DNA from: an uncultured Eubacterium sp.
GTDB lineage: Bacteria > Bacillota > Clostridia > Lachnospirales > Lachnospiraceae
Direction: 5' to 3'
NCBI GenBank assembly: GCA_910577295.1
Contig: CAJTLS010000012.1
Span: forward strand, 20,769-80,928
Length of the DNA: 60,160 nucleotides
In this document: piece after piece, positions 26,491 through 36,070 of the stretch
How the letters are laid out: the number at the start of each line of letters is the position of its first letter
How positions within the stretch are numbered: position 1 is the stretch's first letter
Notes under the pieces: generated by a model
The model's database searches: none
Told to the model about the DNA's origin: nothing
Seen by the model: the letters and a program-made list of their open reading frames with translations, nothing else
Position numbers and translations under genes: made by a program

Positions 26491-27894
26491 CTAACCATCT
26501 TTTTCAATCCAACGCCGTGCTAGTTCTATTAATTTATACTTTGTATTATTTTGCGGATTTGCCAATACATGTTCCAACAATTTTCGGAGAATCTCGCCAA
26601 TCTGCGGGCCCGGTGAAACTCCCATCTCAATCAAATCGCTGCCGTCAACCGCTAACTCTTGAATGGTAACGGCGTCGCCTGCTTCAATAATCTCGGAATA
26701 GCACCTTTTTGCCGCCGCCAGTTTTTGCAGCTTTTCTTCCTTTTTATAGGCGCTCTGTGCACGCAAATCTGCCTGCTGCAAACAAAACAGAAGCGGCATG
26801 GCGGATTTTCCCATTTCGTTTATTAATCGCCGCATTCCCTTTTTCCCTTTTGTTGAATACATTCCGTTCACCAGACAATTCGCATGTCTGCGGTCATGGT
26901 AACGAATCAGGCGGGAAACCGTAGATACCGTATCGTTATCAAACTTAAGGCGTCTAAGAATCTGTTTGGCTTTCGTCTCGCCATGCTCTGGATGTCCGTA
27001 AAAGTGGTCAATGCCCTCCTCATCGACAGACTTACAATCGGGCTTAGCCACATCATGGAGCAGGGCGGCATATACAAGCATGACATGCTCTTTCTGTGAA
27101 AAAGCAGCCGTATCCTTTCTATATACATCATTCACATATTGAATCACCTTTATTGAGTGACGTCCAACATCAAAGCAATGATGCGGATTCTGCTGCTGTG
27201 TGGCAAGCATCACATCAAGTTCCGGCAGGAAATAACAGCTCAACCCAGTCTCCGCCAACAGTAGCAAACGGTCGCACCCATCAGAAACAAGTAATTTTGT
27301 CAGTTCCGTACGGATTCGCTCCGCACTGACGTTGACAAGTGTCGGCGCTTTATCGGCAATCGCCCGCATGGTCTGTTCTTCTACGTCAAATTCAAGTTGC
27401 GCGGCAAACCTAATCCCACGGAGCATCCGCAGAGCATCCTCTTCGAATCTTCTTTCGGGATTGCCAACACAGCGTATACATCGCCGCTTCAAGTCGCCCG
27501 AACCATCAAACAAATCTATCATTCCCCGCTCGGGATGATATGCCATGGCATTAATCGTAAAATCCCTGCGCTCTAAATCTTCTTTTAAGTCCGGCGTATA
27601 CAAAACCTCTCTCGGATGACGATGGTCTTCATATTCGCCGTCCGTTCGGTAAGTCGTCACCTCATACCCCTCATCCCCGAGCATAACCGTCACCGTACCG
27701 TGTTGTATGCCTGTATCTATCGTGCGGCGAAAAAGAGCTTTCACCTGCATCGGCCGCGCCGATGTCGTAATATCCCAATCTCCCGGCTCCCGCCCCAGTA
27801 CCATATCGCGAACACAGCCGCCAACTACATAAGCCTCATAGCCATGTTCCTCCAACGTTCTTATAATAAATGCTGCATTTTTTGGAATTATCAT
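26491..27894 (-). CDS. CCA tRNA nucleotidyltransferase-type enzyme with HD domain
   Basis: The class II nucleotidyltransferase core shows GGCVRDMVLGREPGDWDI, with catalytic carboxylates in DWD, and RRDFTINAM. This is followed by the tRNA-binding region and an HD phosphohydrolase domain (LLHDVAKP, HPEHG). It adds or repairs the 3' CCA of tRNA; poly(A) polymerase activity cannot be excluded by sequence. I start at MIIPKN (27894), preceded by GGGGA. ATG at 27906 is possible, and the frame stays open to 28083 without an SD. Confidence 0.93.
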   Translation of the reverse strand: MIIPKNAAFIIRTLEEHGYEAYVVGGCVRDMVLGREPGDWDITTSARPMQVKALFRRTIDTGIQHGTVTVMLGDEGYEVTTYRTDGEYEDHRHPREVLYTPDLKEDLERRDFTINAMAYHPERGMIDLFDGSGDLKRRCIRCVGNPERRFEEDALRMLRGIRFAAQLEFDVEEQTMRAIADKAPTLVNVSAERIRTELTKLLVSDGCDRLLLLAETGLSCYFLPELDVMLATQQQNPHHCFDVGRHSIKVIQYVNDVYRKDTAAFSQKEHVMLVYAALLHDVAKPDCKSVDEEGIDHFYGHPEHGETKAKQILRRLKFDNDTVSTVSRLIRYHDRRHANCLVNGMYSTKGKKGMRRLINEMGKSAMPLLFCLQQADLRAQSAYKKEEKLQKLAAAKRCYSEIIEAGDAVTIQELAVDGSDLIEMGVSPGPQIGEILRKLLEHVLANPQNNTKYKLIELARRWIEKDG

Positions 27895-28051
27895 AGCAGT
27901 CCCCATTTCGGAACAAATTTGCTTTTCCTCTTTCTTTTCTATTATACCTTTTTTTCTTTTGACAAACAAGTTTTTTTTCGCTACAATATTACGAGCAGAA
28001 AAAGGGGATAATGAAAATCGGCGAAGTACAATTATCTTTGTATATCCTGCC

Positions 28052-28093
28052 TGAGTGTTCGAAACCATCCACTCATAAAACAAAACTAAGGAG
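28052..28093 (+). promoter_or_regulatory. preQ1-I riboswitch upstream of queT
   Basis: A 6-bp stem TGAGTG/CACTCA encloses TTCGAAACCATC and is followed by an A-rich stretch ending AAACTAAGGAG. This matches the compact preQ1-I architecture: a short hairpin with a UUC-containing loop, an A-rich tail and ACUAAGG pairing back to the loop. The tail includes the SD of the next gene, so ligand binding should hide the ribosome site and switch off translation. The downstream gene is a QueT-type transporter, the known target class. Confidence 0.87.
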
Positions 28094-28100
28094 ATTAAAA

Positions 28101-28589
28101 ATGAAACAAAAAACTAATTTTATCTGTGTGACAGCTATGATAGCTGCACTTTATGTTGTACTCACTTTTATTGCCAATACTTTCGGTCTTGCCAGCGGCG
28201 TAATCCAGATACGTTTATCAGAAGCGTTGACGGTGCTTCCGTTTTTCACTCCGGCCGCTATACCGGGGCTGACTATCGGATGTCTTCTCAGCAACTGGAT
28301 GACCGGCTGCGTGTTGTGGGATATTATATTTGGTACATTAGCCACCTTGCTTGGCGCACTCGGCTCGTACGCCCTGCGCAAATATCCGTGGCTCGTACCC
28401 ATCCCGCCGATTGTGGCAAATACCGTAATTGTCCCTTTTGTACTGCGATATGCCTATGGCGCCGCCGACGCCCTGCCCTATATGATGGCTACAGTAGGCA
28501 TAGGAGAAATCCTCTCCTGCTACGTTCTCGGCATGATACTTTTAACCGCACTGAAGAAATTCCGTGTGCCACTCTTTGAAAACCGTTGA
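28101..28589 (+). CDS. queT: QueT family queuosine-precursor transporter
   Basis: The ATG at 28101 (MKQKTNFICV) follows the riboswitch SD AAGGAG by 7 bases. The open frame before it (from 28011) is leader. The 162-residue product has five or six hydrophobic helices and the QueT signatures SGVIQIRLSEALTVLP and GLTIGCLLSN. It is the predicted substrate-binding (S) subunit of an ECF-type importer for preQ1/queuosine precursors. The ECF module is encoded elsewhere. Confidence 0.93.
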   Translation: MKQKTNFICVTAMIAALYVVLTFIANTFGLASGVIQIRLSEALTVLPFFTPAAIPGLTIGCLLSNWMTGCVLWDIIFGTLATLLGALGSYALRKYPWLVPIPPIVANTVIVPFVLRYAYGAADALPYMMATVGIGEILSCYVLGMILLTALKKFRVPLFENR

Positions 28590-28657
28590 TTTTTCCTGTT
28601 TTAAAGGGTATAATGCTCATAAACCCTATCGGGAGAAATTTATGAGGATGTATACTT

Positions 28658-29527
28658 ATGAAACGAACAATACCTGTTATATTATTGATATTAGCGCTCA
28701 TTTTGGGCGTTTGCGGATATATTCACCATCAGGATACAACAAAAACGATACCGCCGACGGCGGTTCCGACGGCAACTGCTGAACCAAGTACGGAGCCGAC
28801 CGCTAATCCCCTTTTACCTGCGGATATTAATTCCATTCTCAACTCTGCCAGTACGGCGCCAATTGATACGCTTCCTGACAGCTATACCGTACTTGTCAAT
28901 CGGGATTATCTGCTGCCGTCGGACTATGTTCCGAAAGACCTTACCGAACCGAATGTTCGTTTTAGTCACAGCGAGCATGACGATAAACGAAAACTTCGTA
29001 AAACAGCCGCCAGAGCGCTGGAAAAGATGTTTAGAGCCGCTGAGAAAAAGCGCATTCTTTTGTATGGCGTGTCTGGATACCGCTCGTACAAACGACAGGA
29101 GAGTATTTATCGGCGAAATATATCTCTCTACGGCAAAAAATCAACCGACGCCCTGTCTGCAAAGCCGGGTAGCAGCGAACACCAGAGCGGACTCACCATT
29201 GATATTTCAACCAATTCGATTAACTGCGTACTAAGCGAGCGGTTTGCCAGCACAAAAGAAGGCAAATGGGTTGCCAAAAACGCTCATAAATACGGGTATA
29301 TTATCCGTTATCCAAAAGGAAAAACGAAAATTACCGGCTACTCTTTCGAGCCGTGGCATATCCGATATGTGGGAGCATCTGTTGCTACTTATTTATATAA
29401 GAAGAAACTTACACTGGAAGAATTTTATGGCGTCTATAATAAATCCGAAACAAAAACCGGTGTTGACGTTGAGGATACCACGCACTATGAAACAAAAGCG
29501 CCGACGGCTCCCCCTGACGACGAATAG
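28658..29527 (+). CDS. VanY/DacY-type D-alanyl-D-alanine carboxypeptidase (M15B)
   Basis: The 289-residue product has an N-terminal membrane segment (about 5-22), a Pro/Thr-rich linker and an M15B catalytic domain with GVSGYRSYKRQ, SEHQSGLTIDIS (zinc ligands His and Asp) and EPWHIRYVG (catalytic Glu and zinc His). It removes the terminal D-Ala from peptidoglycan stem peptides. Spacing to the adjacent genes suggests a separate unit. It complements the ddl and dapF cell-wall cluster a few kb away. Confidence 0.93.
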   Translation: MKRTIPVILLILALILGVCGYIHHQDTTKTIPPTAVPTATAEPSTEPTANPLLPADINSILNSASTAPIDTLPDSYTVLVNRDYLLPSDYVPKDLTEPNVRFSHSEHDDKRKLRKTAARALEKMFRAAEKKRILLYGVSGYRSYKRQESIYRRNISLYGKKSTDALSAKPGSSEHQSGLTIDISTNSINCVLSERFASTKEGKWVAKNAHKYGYIIRYPKGKTKITGYSFEPWHIRYVGASVATYLYKKKLTLEEFYGVYNKSETKTGVDVEDTTHYETKAPTAPPDDE

Positions 29528-29574
29528 AACATAAACAGCCAGCGTTCACAAACGTTTGCAAAATGGAGGTATAT

Positions 29575-30303
29575 ATGCGCACTGTCATTCTTTTACTTTT
29601 ATATATTGTGATAGCCATTTTAAGCATCCCCTTATACTTACTGGAGTTTCTTGTACGCTTTTTCAGTAAAAAAGCTGCCGCACATATAGCTCAAACCATT
29701 GCCGGCAGCGCATTTCGTCTCGTCCTGTTTTGCTCCGGCTGTAAAAAGACGGTTTCCGGTATTGAAAATATTCCAACAGACACACCGGTTATGTATGCCG
29801 CCAATCACCGCAGTTTTTATGATATCATTCTGGCATACGCCACCGTTCCGAAACAAACTGCCTTTGTTTCCAAAATGGAAATCAAAAAAATGCCATGTGT
29901 CGCTCAGTGGATGTACTTTCTGAACTGTCTGTTTATGGACCGCAAAGACGTAAAACAAAATTTAACTATTATCTTGGAGGCGATTTCCCTTGTGAAAGAG
30001 GGCTATTCTATTTACATCGCACCAGAGGGGACAAGGAATGCGACCGATACTTTACTGGATTTTAAAGAGGGCAGTATGAAGATTGCCACAAAAACAAATT
30101 GTCCTGTAATTCCGGTCTGCCTCTGTAATACAGAAACAATTTTCGAAAACCATCTGCCATGGATACACGGCGGTAAGATTTCCATTGAATTTGGCAAACC
30201 GATTTATCCGGCAGAGCTGGATAAGGAAACAAAGAAACATCTGGGCTCTCATGTGCGTGGCATTATTGCAGAAATGTATGCGGAAGGCATGAAAAGGATA
30301 TAA
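29575..30303 (+). CDS. plsC: 1-acyl-sn-glycerol-3-phosphate acyltransferase
   Basis: I start at the ATG at 29575 (MRTVILL), 5 bases after GGAGG. The product is 242 residues, with a long N-terminal membrane segment, the catalytic NHRSFYD (HX4D), the acceptor-binding VSKMEIKKMP and APEGTRN. It acylates lysophosphatidic acid to phosphatidic acid at the membrane. It ends just before the palindromic element. Confidence 0.94.
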   Translation: MRTVILLLLYIVIAILSIPLYLLEFLVRFFSKKAAAHIAQTIAGSAFRLVLFCSGCKKTVSGIENIPTDTPVMYAANHRSFYDIILAYATVPKQTAFVSKMEIKKMPCVAQWMYFLNCLFMDRKDVKQNLTIILEAISLVKEGYSIYIAPEGTRNATDTLLDFKEGSMKIATKTNCPVIPVCLCNTETIFENHLPWIHGGKISIEFGKPIYPAELDKETKKHLGSHVRGIIAEMYAEGMKRI

Positions 30304-30775
30304 GGTATCCTGTCCTATCTCGTCCGGTATCTGCTCCCGACGGAAAATACATTGTTTCTTTCGTTTACAGAAATCTTTCGCCGCCCCTCACAAAACTCGC
30401 TGTCTGCATTGTCGTTTTCCTGACTTTTGCAGCATTGACCGCTCGCCGGTTCTTATGCACCACCATTTGTTACTTATTACTGCGGATGGCACCAAAGTGC
30501 CGCTTCGTGGAAGAAAGAGGCTAAAAAATAAATAAATTTGTTTTTTAGCCTCTTTCTTCCACGAACAGATGCTTCGCATCTGCCGCAGTAAAAACATAAG
30601 CGTTCTGGTGGTGCATTAGCACCGTTGCGTAGCGGTCTAGTGCAAACGGGCTGTCAAAAGTCAGGAAAAACGACAGCAGACATCTCAGACAAATGCTCGG
30701 GCAGCGAACCGCAAACGAAAGAAACAATAATTTTTCGGGGAGCAATACAAAGACAAGATACGGCAGGATATCCTT
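30304..30775. repeat. Roughly 470-bp imperfect palindromic intergenic element
   Basis: The outer arms begin GGTATCCTGTCCTATCT near 30304 and end with the complementary AAGATACGGCAGGATATCC near 30755-30772. Similarity continues inward: CATTGTTTCTTTCGTTTAC with its partner near 30711-30729, then a CTGACTTTT block. The core is a 19-bp perfect stem (about 30507-30525 with 30544-30562) with an AT loop. Each arm has its own small hairpin (GGCAC CAAA GTGCC; CAGATGC TTC GCATCTG), so the arms differ yet each keeps structure. There is no credible ORF. A related fragment lies at 1-40. Confidence 0.8.
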
Positions 30776-30903
30776 TGACTCAAAAACACAAATTATTACA
30801 TTACCTTGAAAAAAAACAAACTAACGGTTTCTTTTTTTTTCCATTCGTGCTAAAATAAGAAATTAGGAAACAATGGTAACAAAATGATAGATGGAGGATT
30901 ACA

Positions 30904-31359
30904 ATGAAGACCTTTTTAATAGTACTTGGTATTATTGCTTTAATTTTGATAGCCATCATGGCTGTCTTGTATTTTGTTGGTAAAAAGATGCAGAAACGTC
31001 AAGAGGAATCGCAGGCCCAGATGCAGGCGGCGTCCCAGACGGCGACCATTCTCGTCATTGATAAAAAGAGGATGAAGTTAAAAGAAGCCGGCTTGCCAAA
31101 AGTAGTACTCGAAAATACGCCAAAGTATCTCCGCAGCTCGAAAGTTCCGATTGTAAAAGCCAAAATCGGCCCTAAAGTAATGTCGCTTATGTGCGACGAC
31201 AAAATCTTTCCGGTTCTGCCCGTGAAAAAGGAGTTAAAAGTCGTCATCAGCGGTATTTACATCATGGGAGTAAAAGGACGAAACGTACTGGAAAACCCGG
31301 AAGAAAAGCTTGGTTTCTGGCAGAAAGCCAAATTAAAGGCATTGAAAAAAAACCAGTAA
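30904..31359 (+). CDS. Membrane-anchored hypothetical protein
   Basis: The 151-residue product has an N-terminal TM helix (about 4-25), a charged stalk rich in Gln/Glu/Ala, and a compact basic domain (SSKVPIVKAKIGPKVMSLMCDDKIF, VLPVKKELKVVISGIYIMG) that should be cytoplasmic by the positive-inside rule. The SD TGGAGG precedes the ATG by 7 bases. No family is recognised and the neighbours give no hint. Confidence 0.7.
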   Translation: MKTFLIVLGIIALILIAIMAVLYFVGKKMQKRQEESQAQMQAASQTATILVIDKKRMKLKEAGLPKVVLENTPKYLRSSKVPIVKAKIGPKVMSLMCDDKIFPVLPVKKELKVVISGIYIMGVKGRNVLENPEEKLGFWQKAKLKALKKNQ

Positions 31360-31402
31360 TAATGAAAAAGGCTACCTAAGAACCACAGCCACAAGACAAA
31401 AG

Positions 31403-31427
31403 GGCCCCGCTAAACAGCGCGGGCCCA
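31403..31427 (-). terminator. GC-rich terminator after dapF
   Basis: A strong stem GGGCCC(C)GCT/AGCGCGGGCCC with a 4-6 base loop is followed on the minus strand by TTTTGT. It separates the convergent dapF and the membrane-protein gene. Confidence 0.7.
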
Positions 31428-31451
31428 AAAAAATATCACAATCTTTATATC

Positions 31452-32294
31452 TTATACATCAATCTCGCCGTCGAAAACGGTCGTTGCAGGGCCTTTCATC
31501 ATCACTTCCCCGCTTATCATATAAGTATCATATAATTTGCCGCCGCGAACCTGTACCTCAATCTCTTCTCCCTGTTTACAGTATCCGTTCAGGCAGGCCG
31601 CCACAACAGACGCACACGTTCCGGTTCCGCACGATATTGTCTCGCCCGAACCGCGCTCCCACACACGCATTTTAATTGTATGTTCATTGATAATTTCCAC
31701 AAATTCCGTATTAATTCGGTCAGGAAACCATTTATGGTTCTCGAAACGAGGGCCGATAGTCTCCAAGTCCATTCCGTCAATATTTTTTGTAAATATAACA
31801 CAGTGTGGATTTCCCATTGATACGCAGGTAGCCTTGTACTCCCTGTTATCTACCGTCAACGTTTCATTAATAAATGTTTCTCCAGAAGCAGTTACGGGGA
31901 TTTCCGCTGATTTTAGGCATGCCTGCCCCATATTGACGCTCACATACGTCACTTCTCCGCCCTCTACTGTCAAAACCAACGACTTCACACCGCTGTCCGT
32001 CTCTACGGTAATATTTTCATCGTGTACAATACCGTGCTCATAAGCATATTTTGCCACACAGCGTATACCGTTTCCGCACATCGCTCCCCGCGAGCCATCT
32101 GCGTTGTACATTATCATACGACAATCTGCCACATCCGACGGCGCAACAAGAATCAAGCCATCCGAGCCAATTCCAAAATGCCTGTCGCTGATTCGTACCG
32201 CCAGTGCTGAAGCATCTTCTATTTTCTCAGTAAACATATTTACATATACATAATCGTTTCCGGTACCTTGCATCTTTGTAAAATGAAGTTTCAT
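31452..32294 (-). CDS. dapF: Diaminopimelate epimerase
   Basis: The 280-residue enzyme has both catalytic cysteines in the expected motifs, MCGNGIRC and SCGTGTC, and starts MKLHFTKMQGTGNDY. It converts LL-DAP to meso-DAP for peptidoglycan and lysine. It is downstream of ddl and a DUF1934 gene in the same direction with short gaps (13 and 24 bp), which makes a cell-wall precursor operon. Confidence 0.97.
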   Translation of the reverse strand: MKLHFTKMQGTGNDYVYVNMFTEKIEDASALAVRISDRHFGIGSDGLILVAPSDVADCRMIMYNADGSRGAMCGNGIRCVAKYAYEHGIVHDENITVETDSGVKSLVLTVEGGEVTYVSVNMGQACLKSAEIPVTASGETFINETLTVDNREYKATCVSMGNPHCVIFTKNIDGMDLETIGPRFENHKWFPDRINTEFVEIINEHTIKMRVWERGSGETISCGTGTCASVVAACLNGYCKQGEEIEVQVRGGKLYDTYMISGEVMMKGPATTVFDGEIDV

Positions 32295-32307
32295 TCTCTC
32301 TTCCCCT

Positions 32308-32739
32308 TTACTGCTCTACGGTAATATCCACGTTACACTGTGATATCATCATCTGATTCATTTCCAAGTCATATTGCAATACGAGACGGAAACCGTTGGG
32401 CATCTGTTCATGCTCGATTTGTTTTGTAAAAATACTCACTTCCAGTTCCCCTATCGGAGTAGAATAATATGTGTAAGTCGCCTGCTCCGGCACAAAAACC
32501 ATATGGCTTTCCGAAGTTCCTCTTTTGATTACTTCCACCTGATTATCGTGCACTTTTAACAAATTTCTCACAACGTGAACAATACCCGTTTCATTTTCAT
32601 CTGTCATCTCCTCATAAGAGACGCAGACCGCCCCGTCTTCCTCATACATCTTCCCTACAGAAACTACTTCCACCTTATCCTCTTCTCCCCCGCCCTGAAT
32701 CTGCATACCGCAAATCCGCAGCTTCACCTCTTGTGCCAT
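32308..32739 (-). CDS. DUF1934 (YwiB-like) beta-barrel protein
   Basis: The 143-residue product is mostly beta, with the DUF1934 pattern: KLRICGMQ at the start, the central YEE..., VHVVRNLLKVHDNQVEVIKRG, and a C-terminal LQYDLEMNQ. These small lipocalin-like proteins are common in Firmicutes and have no defined function. It lies between ddl and dapF, so a role near cell-wall synthesis is possible but not shown. Confidence 0.85.
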   Translation of the reverse strand: MAQEVKLRICGMQIQGGGEEDKVEVVSVGKMYEEDGAVCVSYEEMTDENETGIVHVVRNLLKVHDNQVEVIKRGTSESHMVFVPEQATYTYYSTPIGELEVSIFTKQIEHEQMPNGFRLVLQYDLEMNQMMISQCNVDITVEQ

Positions 32740-32763
32740 AGTATCTTAAGCCCCCATTTCAAC

Positions 32764-33813
32764 TTATCTCTCATATGCCAGTTCGATTAGCGTATCAATC
32801 AGTTTAAATTTATCTATCCCCATCCATTCCCATAATTTAGGATACATACTGATATCGGTAAATCCCGGCATCGTATTGATTTCATTAAAAATCACTTCAT
32901 TTGTATCTTTCTCCACAAAAAAATCGACGCGGGCAAGACCAAACCCATTCACCGCCTTAAAAATCTCCACCGCTTTCGTGCGAATCGTCTCTTTCACCTC
33001 TTCGGGCAAATCCGGGTCAAACACCGTTTTTGATTCGGAATTGATATATTTGTCATCATAGTCGTAAAATTCAGCCGCCGCCAAAATCTCGCCCACTTTG
33101 GAGGCCTCTGGCTCCCATCCGCCCAAGACGGCGCATTCTACCTCGCGCCCACAAATACTTTCCTCAATCAGGACACGAGAGTCGTGTTTTTTGGCAAGCC
33201 GAAGCGCCTCCTGCAGTTCTTCTTGGTTATTGGCCCTGCTCACGCCAATGGAAGAACCCGCATTGGACGGTTTTACAAAAATCGGATAGCCTAACTTTTT
33301 CTCGGCTTCTTCTATCACCGCAGCGATTCCAGAATCATCCTTTACCGTGTCCGCCACATATGCCGCCTGCCGGACGCCGACATTATTGGCAAGTATCTTT
33401 GTCGATATTTTGTCCATACTTACCGCCGACGAAATTACATCACAGCCGACATACGGAATGCCGGATAATTCAAACAACCCCTGAATACAACCGTCCTCAC
33501 CATATTTGCCATGCAGAATCGGAAATATAACATCAACCGGAATCACTTCCCTGCACTCTCCAGAAAATTTCCAGATTCCAGCATCTTTCCGGTCAGGAGA
33601 AATAACGGCAGTAACATTTCCTTTGCTCCAGCTCCCGTCATAAAATGTTTCCACATCTTCTACATAGAGCCAGCGGCCGTCCTTTGTGATACCAATCCTA
33701 TGTACTTCGTACTTATTTGTATCCAATCCGTTTAGAATATTGGCTGCGGAAAGACAAGACACTTCATGTTCCGAAGACTGTCCTCCAAAAATCACAGCAA
33801 TTGACTTTTTCAT
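32764..33813 (-). CDS. ddl: D-alanine--D-alanine ligase
   Basis: The 349-residue ATP-grasp enzyme has GGQSSEHEVS at the N-terminus, the KPSNAGSSIGVS ATP loop, and the C-terminal FNEINTMPGFT that binds Mg and substrate. It makes D-Ala-D-Ala for MurF. It is first of the ddl-DUF1934-dapF operon. Confidence 0.97.
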   Translation of the reverse strand: MKKSIAVIFGGQSSEHEVSCLSAANILNGLDTNKYEVHRIGITKDGRWLYVEDVETFYDGSWSKGNVTAVISPDRKDAGIWKFSGECREVIPVDVIFPILHGKYGEDGCIQGLFELSGIPYVGCDVISSAVSMDKISTKILANNVGVRQAAYVADTVKDDSGIAAVIEEAEKKLGYPIFVKPSNAGSSIGVSRANNQEELQEALRLAKKHDSRVLIEESICGREVECAVLGGWEPEASKVGEILAAAEFYDYDDKYINSESKTVFDPDLPEEVKETIRTKAVEIFKAVNGFGLARVDFFVEKDTNEVIFNEINTMPGFTDISMYPKLWEWMGIDKFKLIDTLIELAYER

Positions 33814-33881
33814 TGTTATCCTCCTATCTGCGCCAAAACAAAATTAATCTGAATATACTTTAGCACGTAAGATACGAAAAT

Positions 33882-34517
33882 TCAAGAAAAAAGAGTATTT
33901 CCAATCCATTCTATGATTTTTGAAGAATACTGTACCTTGTCCCCGCCGTCAAGCAGAGAATTGTATTCCTCCTCGCTTAAACTGTCCTTTAATTTTTCCT
34001 TTGACGAATCAGGAACAACCTGATAAGTAGAATCGACAAAACATAGCGACGGATACATCACGCACCACCAATTTTTTCCGGTACTTGCCCCGAGATTAAC
34101 ACGCAGCGCTTCGTAGCGGCCGGCAGGAAACGTCAAATCCCCATACTCCTTTACCGGAAAATAGCACTCGCCAAGCTGCGCTTCCGCCTCATAATTATAC
34201 CCCTCTGTCTGCATTTTTTCTCTGGCAATCGCCTCAATCTGCGGAAGACGCTTCTCGATTTCCGCCCGCGCCTCTTCCACAGAAGCGGCCTCGCTCATAC
34301 TTCCACGCAAATACGTGACAACCGTTTCTTTCACTTTCATTTTCAGATTCTGGTCTTCTTCGCTGTCACTGTTGGCGACAACATGCAGGCGCAATATTTC
34401 TTTTGCGATATCCTGCTGCACCTGCTGTTTTTTTACTTCACGGTGATAGAAAAACATAAGCACTCCGGTTACTGCAAATAAACATACAAGCGCTGTCAGC
34501 TTACACTTTTTAAACAT
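33882..34517 (-). CDS. spoIIR: Stage II sporulation protein R
   Basis: The 211-residue product has an N-terminal signal/TM (about 9-24) and the SpoIIR core (EILRLHVVANSDSEEDQ, LKMKVKE, LGECYFPVKEYGDLTFPAGRYEALRVNLG). SpoIIR is made in the forespore under sigma-F and signals across the septum to trigger SpoIIGA processing of pro-sigma-E. A GGGGAAAATAA box about 50 bp upstream (34565-34577) resembles a sigma-F -10, but I see no good -35. The C-terminus (SSKIIEWIGNTLFS) is family-typical. Confidence 0.95.
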   Translation of the reverse strand: MFKKCKLTALVCLFAVTGVLMFFYHREVKKQQVQQDIAKEILRLHVVANSDSEEDQNLKMKVKETVVTYLRGSMSEAASVEEARAEIEKRLPQIEAIAREKMQTEGYNYEAEAQLGECYFPVKEYGDLTFPAGRYEALRVNLGASTGKNWWCVMYPSLCFVDSTYQVVPDSSKEKLKDSLSEEEYNSLLDGGDKVQYSSKIIEWIGNTLFS

Positions 34518-34961
34518 CTTTCCCTCTTTCCCGCTCTACTTTACAAGAAAAGCAATACGGCAATTTATTTTCCCCCTGAAAAAATGGTAGGAATGTAAGT
34601 AGTATTTCCAATAAACTTTTTTTTATGCAATAAATTACAAGAACTCACTGATTTGACCGAAAGACTCATCTTTGATACGGAGATCTGGGTTACGACATGG
34701 GGAACGACAGAAGATTCGTTTCCGCTTATCCAATCAATATTGAAAATCGGATGTTACAATCAAATCCATGCGTATTCTATATACAATTTCTATTTATTTA
34801 ATATATTTTTATTATTTGCATTATTTATTAATATATTTAATAAATAATTAATATTTAGTTTTTTATTTACAACTTTCTTAATGTGAAGTTAAAAAAAATA
34901 ATGAATTAAGGAGACTTGTATACAAAAAGAACATATTTTGAAATTAATACATTCTATCAAA

Positions 34962-35010
34962 AGAAACGGTCTGCACTGTTGATGGTGAAGCAACAGTGCA
35001 GACCGTTTCT
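34962..35010. terminator. Orphan strong hairpin (20-bp perfect stem)
   Basis: Two perfectly complementary 20-base arms (34962-34981 and 34991-35010) surround a 9-base loop. The plus strand continues TCTGTTCTTATT and the minus strand continues TTTTGATAG. It is terminator-like in either direction, but no gene lies close enough to own it, so it is probably a remnant of a lost transcription unit. Confidence 0.6.
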
Positions 35011-35875
35011 TCTGTTCTTATTCATTAGTAATTTGTGCTATTTTATGATATTTTAATAATTATTTTATATTTAATTTATATTTATTGATTTTATTTTATT
35101 TTTGAGTAAAAGTATTAGAACGCATGTTTAACTTAATGAACTTGTCTTCCATTTTACCCTAACAGCTTTTCCAGATACTTTCTGTTACTACCACACCTTG
35201 CTTCGCCCTCTAAGCTGCCATCCCCCTTATTACTCCTGTTACCAACGCCAGAAACAGCAAAACCATCAATGCAAATTAGTGTCGTCGTTTAAAAACAGAT
35301 TTGCAAACACAGCATTTGCACTGTCATAATAAAACAATAGCACAGACTAGTTTTCTTTTTAGCATTTTCTATTCATTGTTTATAACAAATATTTTATTAT
35401 TTAATCGCTTATATCTTATAATTTATTAATTAAATAATTATATAAAATTTATATATTATTTATTTTTAATTATTATATATTTAATTAAATTTATATTTTT
35501 TATTTAATTGATATATATATCATTAATAAACATACTCTGAAATTTCCATTTTACTTCCCTTTACGCTTTTCAATATTAAATTGTTTTCGAAACCTGCTAT
35601 TTTATTTTTATTTTATGTAATTAATATTTATTTTATATAGTTTATATTTAATTAATATTATATCCTTGTAAAAAGGATTCAAAGCGCATATTTTACATTT
35701 TCTACTCTATGCATTCTTATATTGAAGCAGAATAATCAAAAATGGCGAGAAATTCTTCCCGCCCATAGTGGACTAAAGAACCTCTCCTGCTCAAAGCAGT
35801 AACATATTAAAAAATTCAGAGATAGAATGAGAGTACTCAACTTCGTTTAGCCAAGCCGCATATTTATCTACAAAG

Positions 35876-36070
35876 TCATATAGTCCTTTGACGGATTACT
35901 TTCTGTCGGAGCTGGTGTTTTCTTTGTCTTTTTCGGTTTGCTTGTTTCTTTCGGAAGCAAAACGCAGACGCAAAACAAATACCAAAAACGCCATAGATAT
36001 ACATAGGCGTGATACCATCCACCTCCTGCTCTTCCGAGACTTCGTAATTTGGGGGAAGAGCCTGAATCAT
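35876..36070 (-). pseudogene. Possible C-terminal remnant of a surface protein
   Basis: The 64-residue frame has an acidic segment (VSEEQEVDGITP), a hydrophobic helix (MYIYGVFGICFASAFCF) and a long Arg/Lys tail. This layout is typical of the C-terminal end of wall-anchored proteins in Lachnospiraceae, although no LPxTG-type motif is present. No start with an SD is visible, and a stop codon lies 12 codons upstream of the ATG. It may also be chance. Confidence 0.3.

Noticed and set aside
30388..30745. Minus-strand ORFs of 66-69 residues inside the palindromic element
   Set aside because: They lie entirely within the inverted repeat, have no SD and have no recognisable domain; shadow frames.
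34653..34847. 64-residue plus-strand frame (MTERLIFDTEIWVTTWG...)
   Set aside because: No SD, no recognised similarity and it runs into AT-rich low-complexity sequence; likely chance.
36008..36030. T-box-like GGTGG segment near the relic region
   Set aside because: No specifier stem-loop, no AGGGTGGNACCGCG box and no downstream synthetase gene that is intact.
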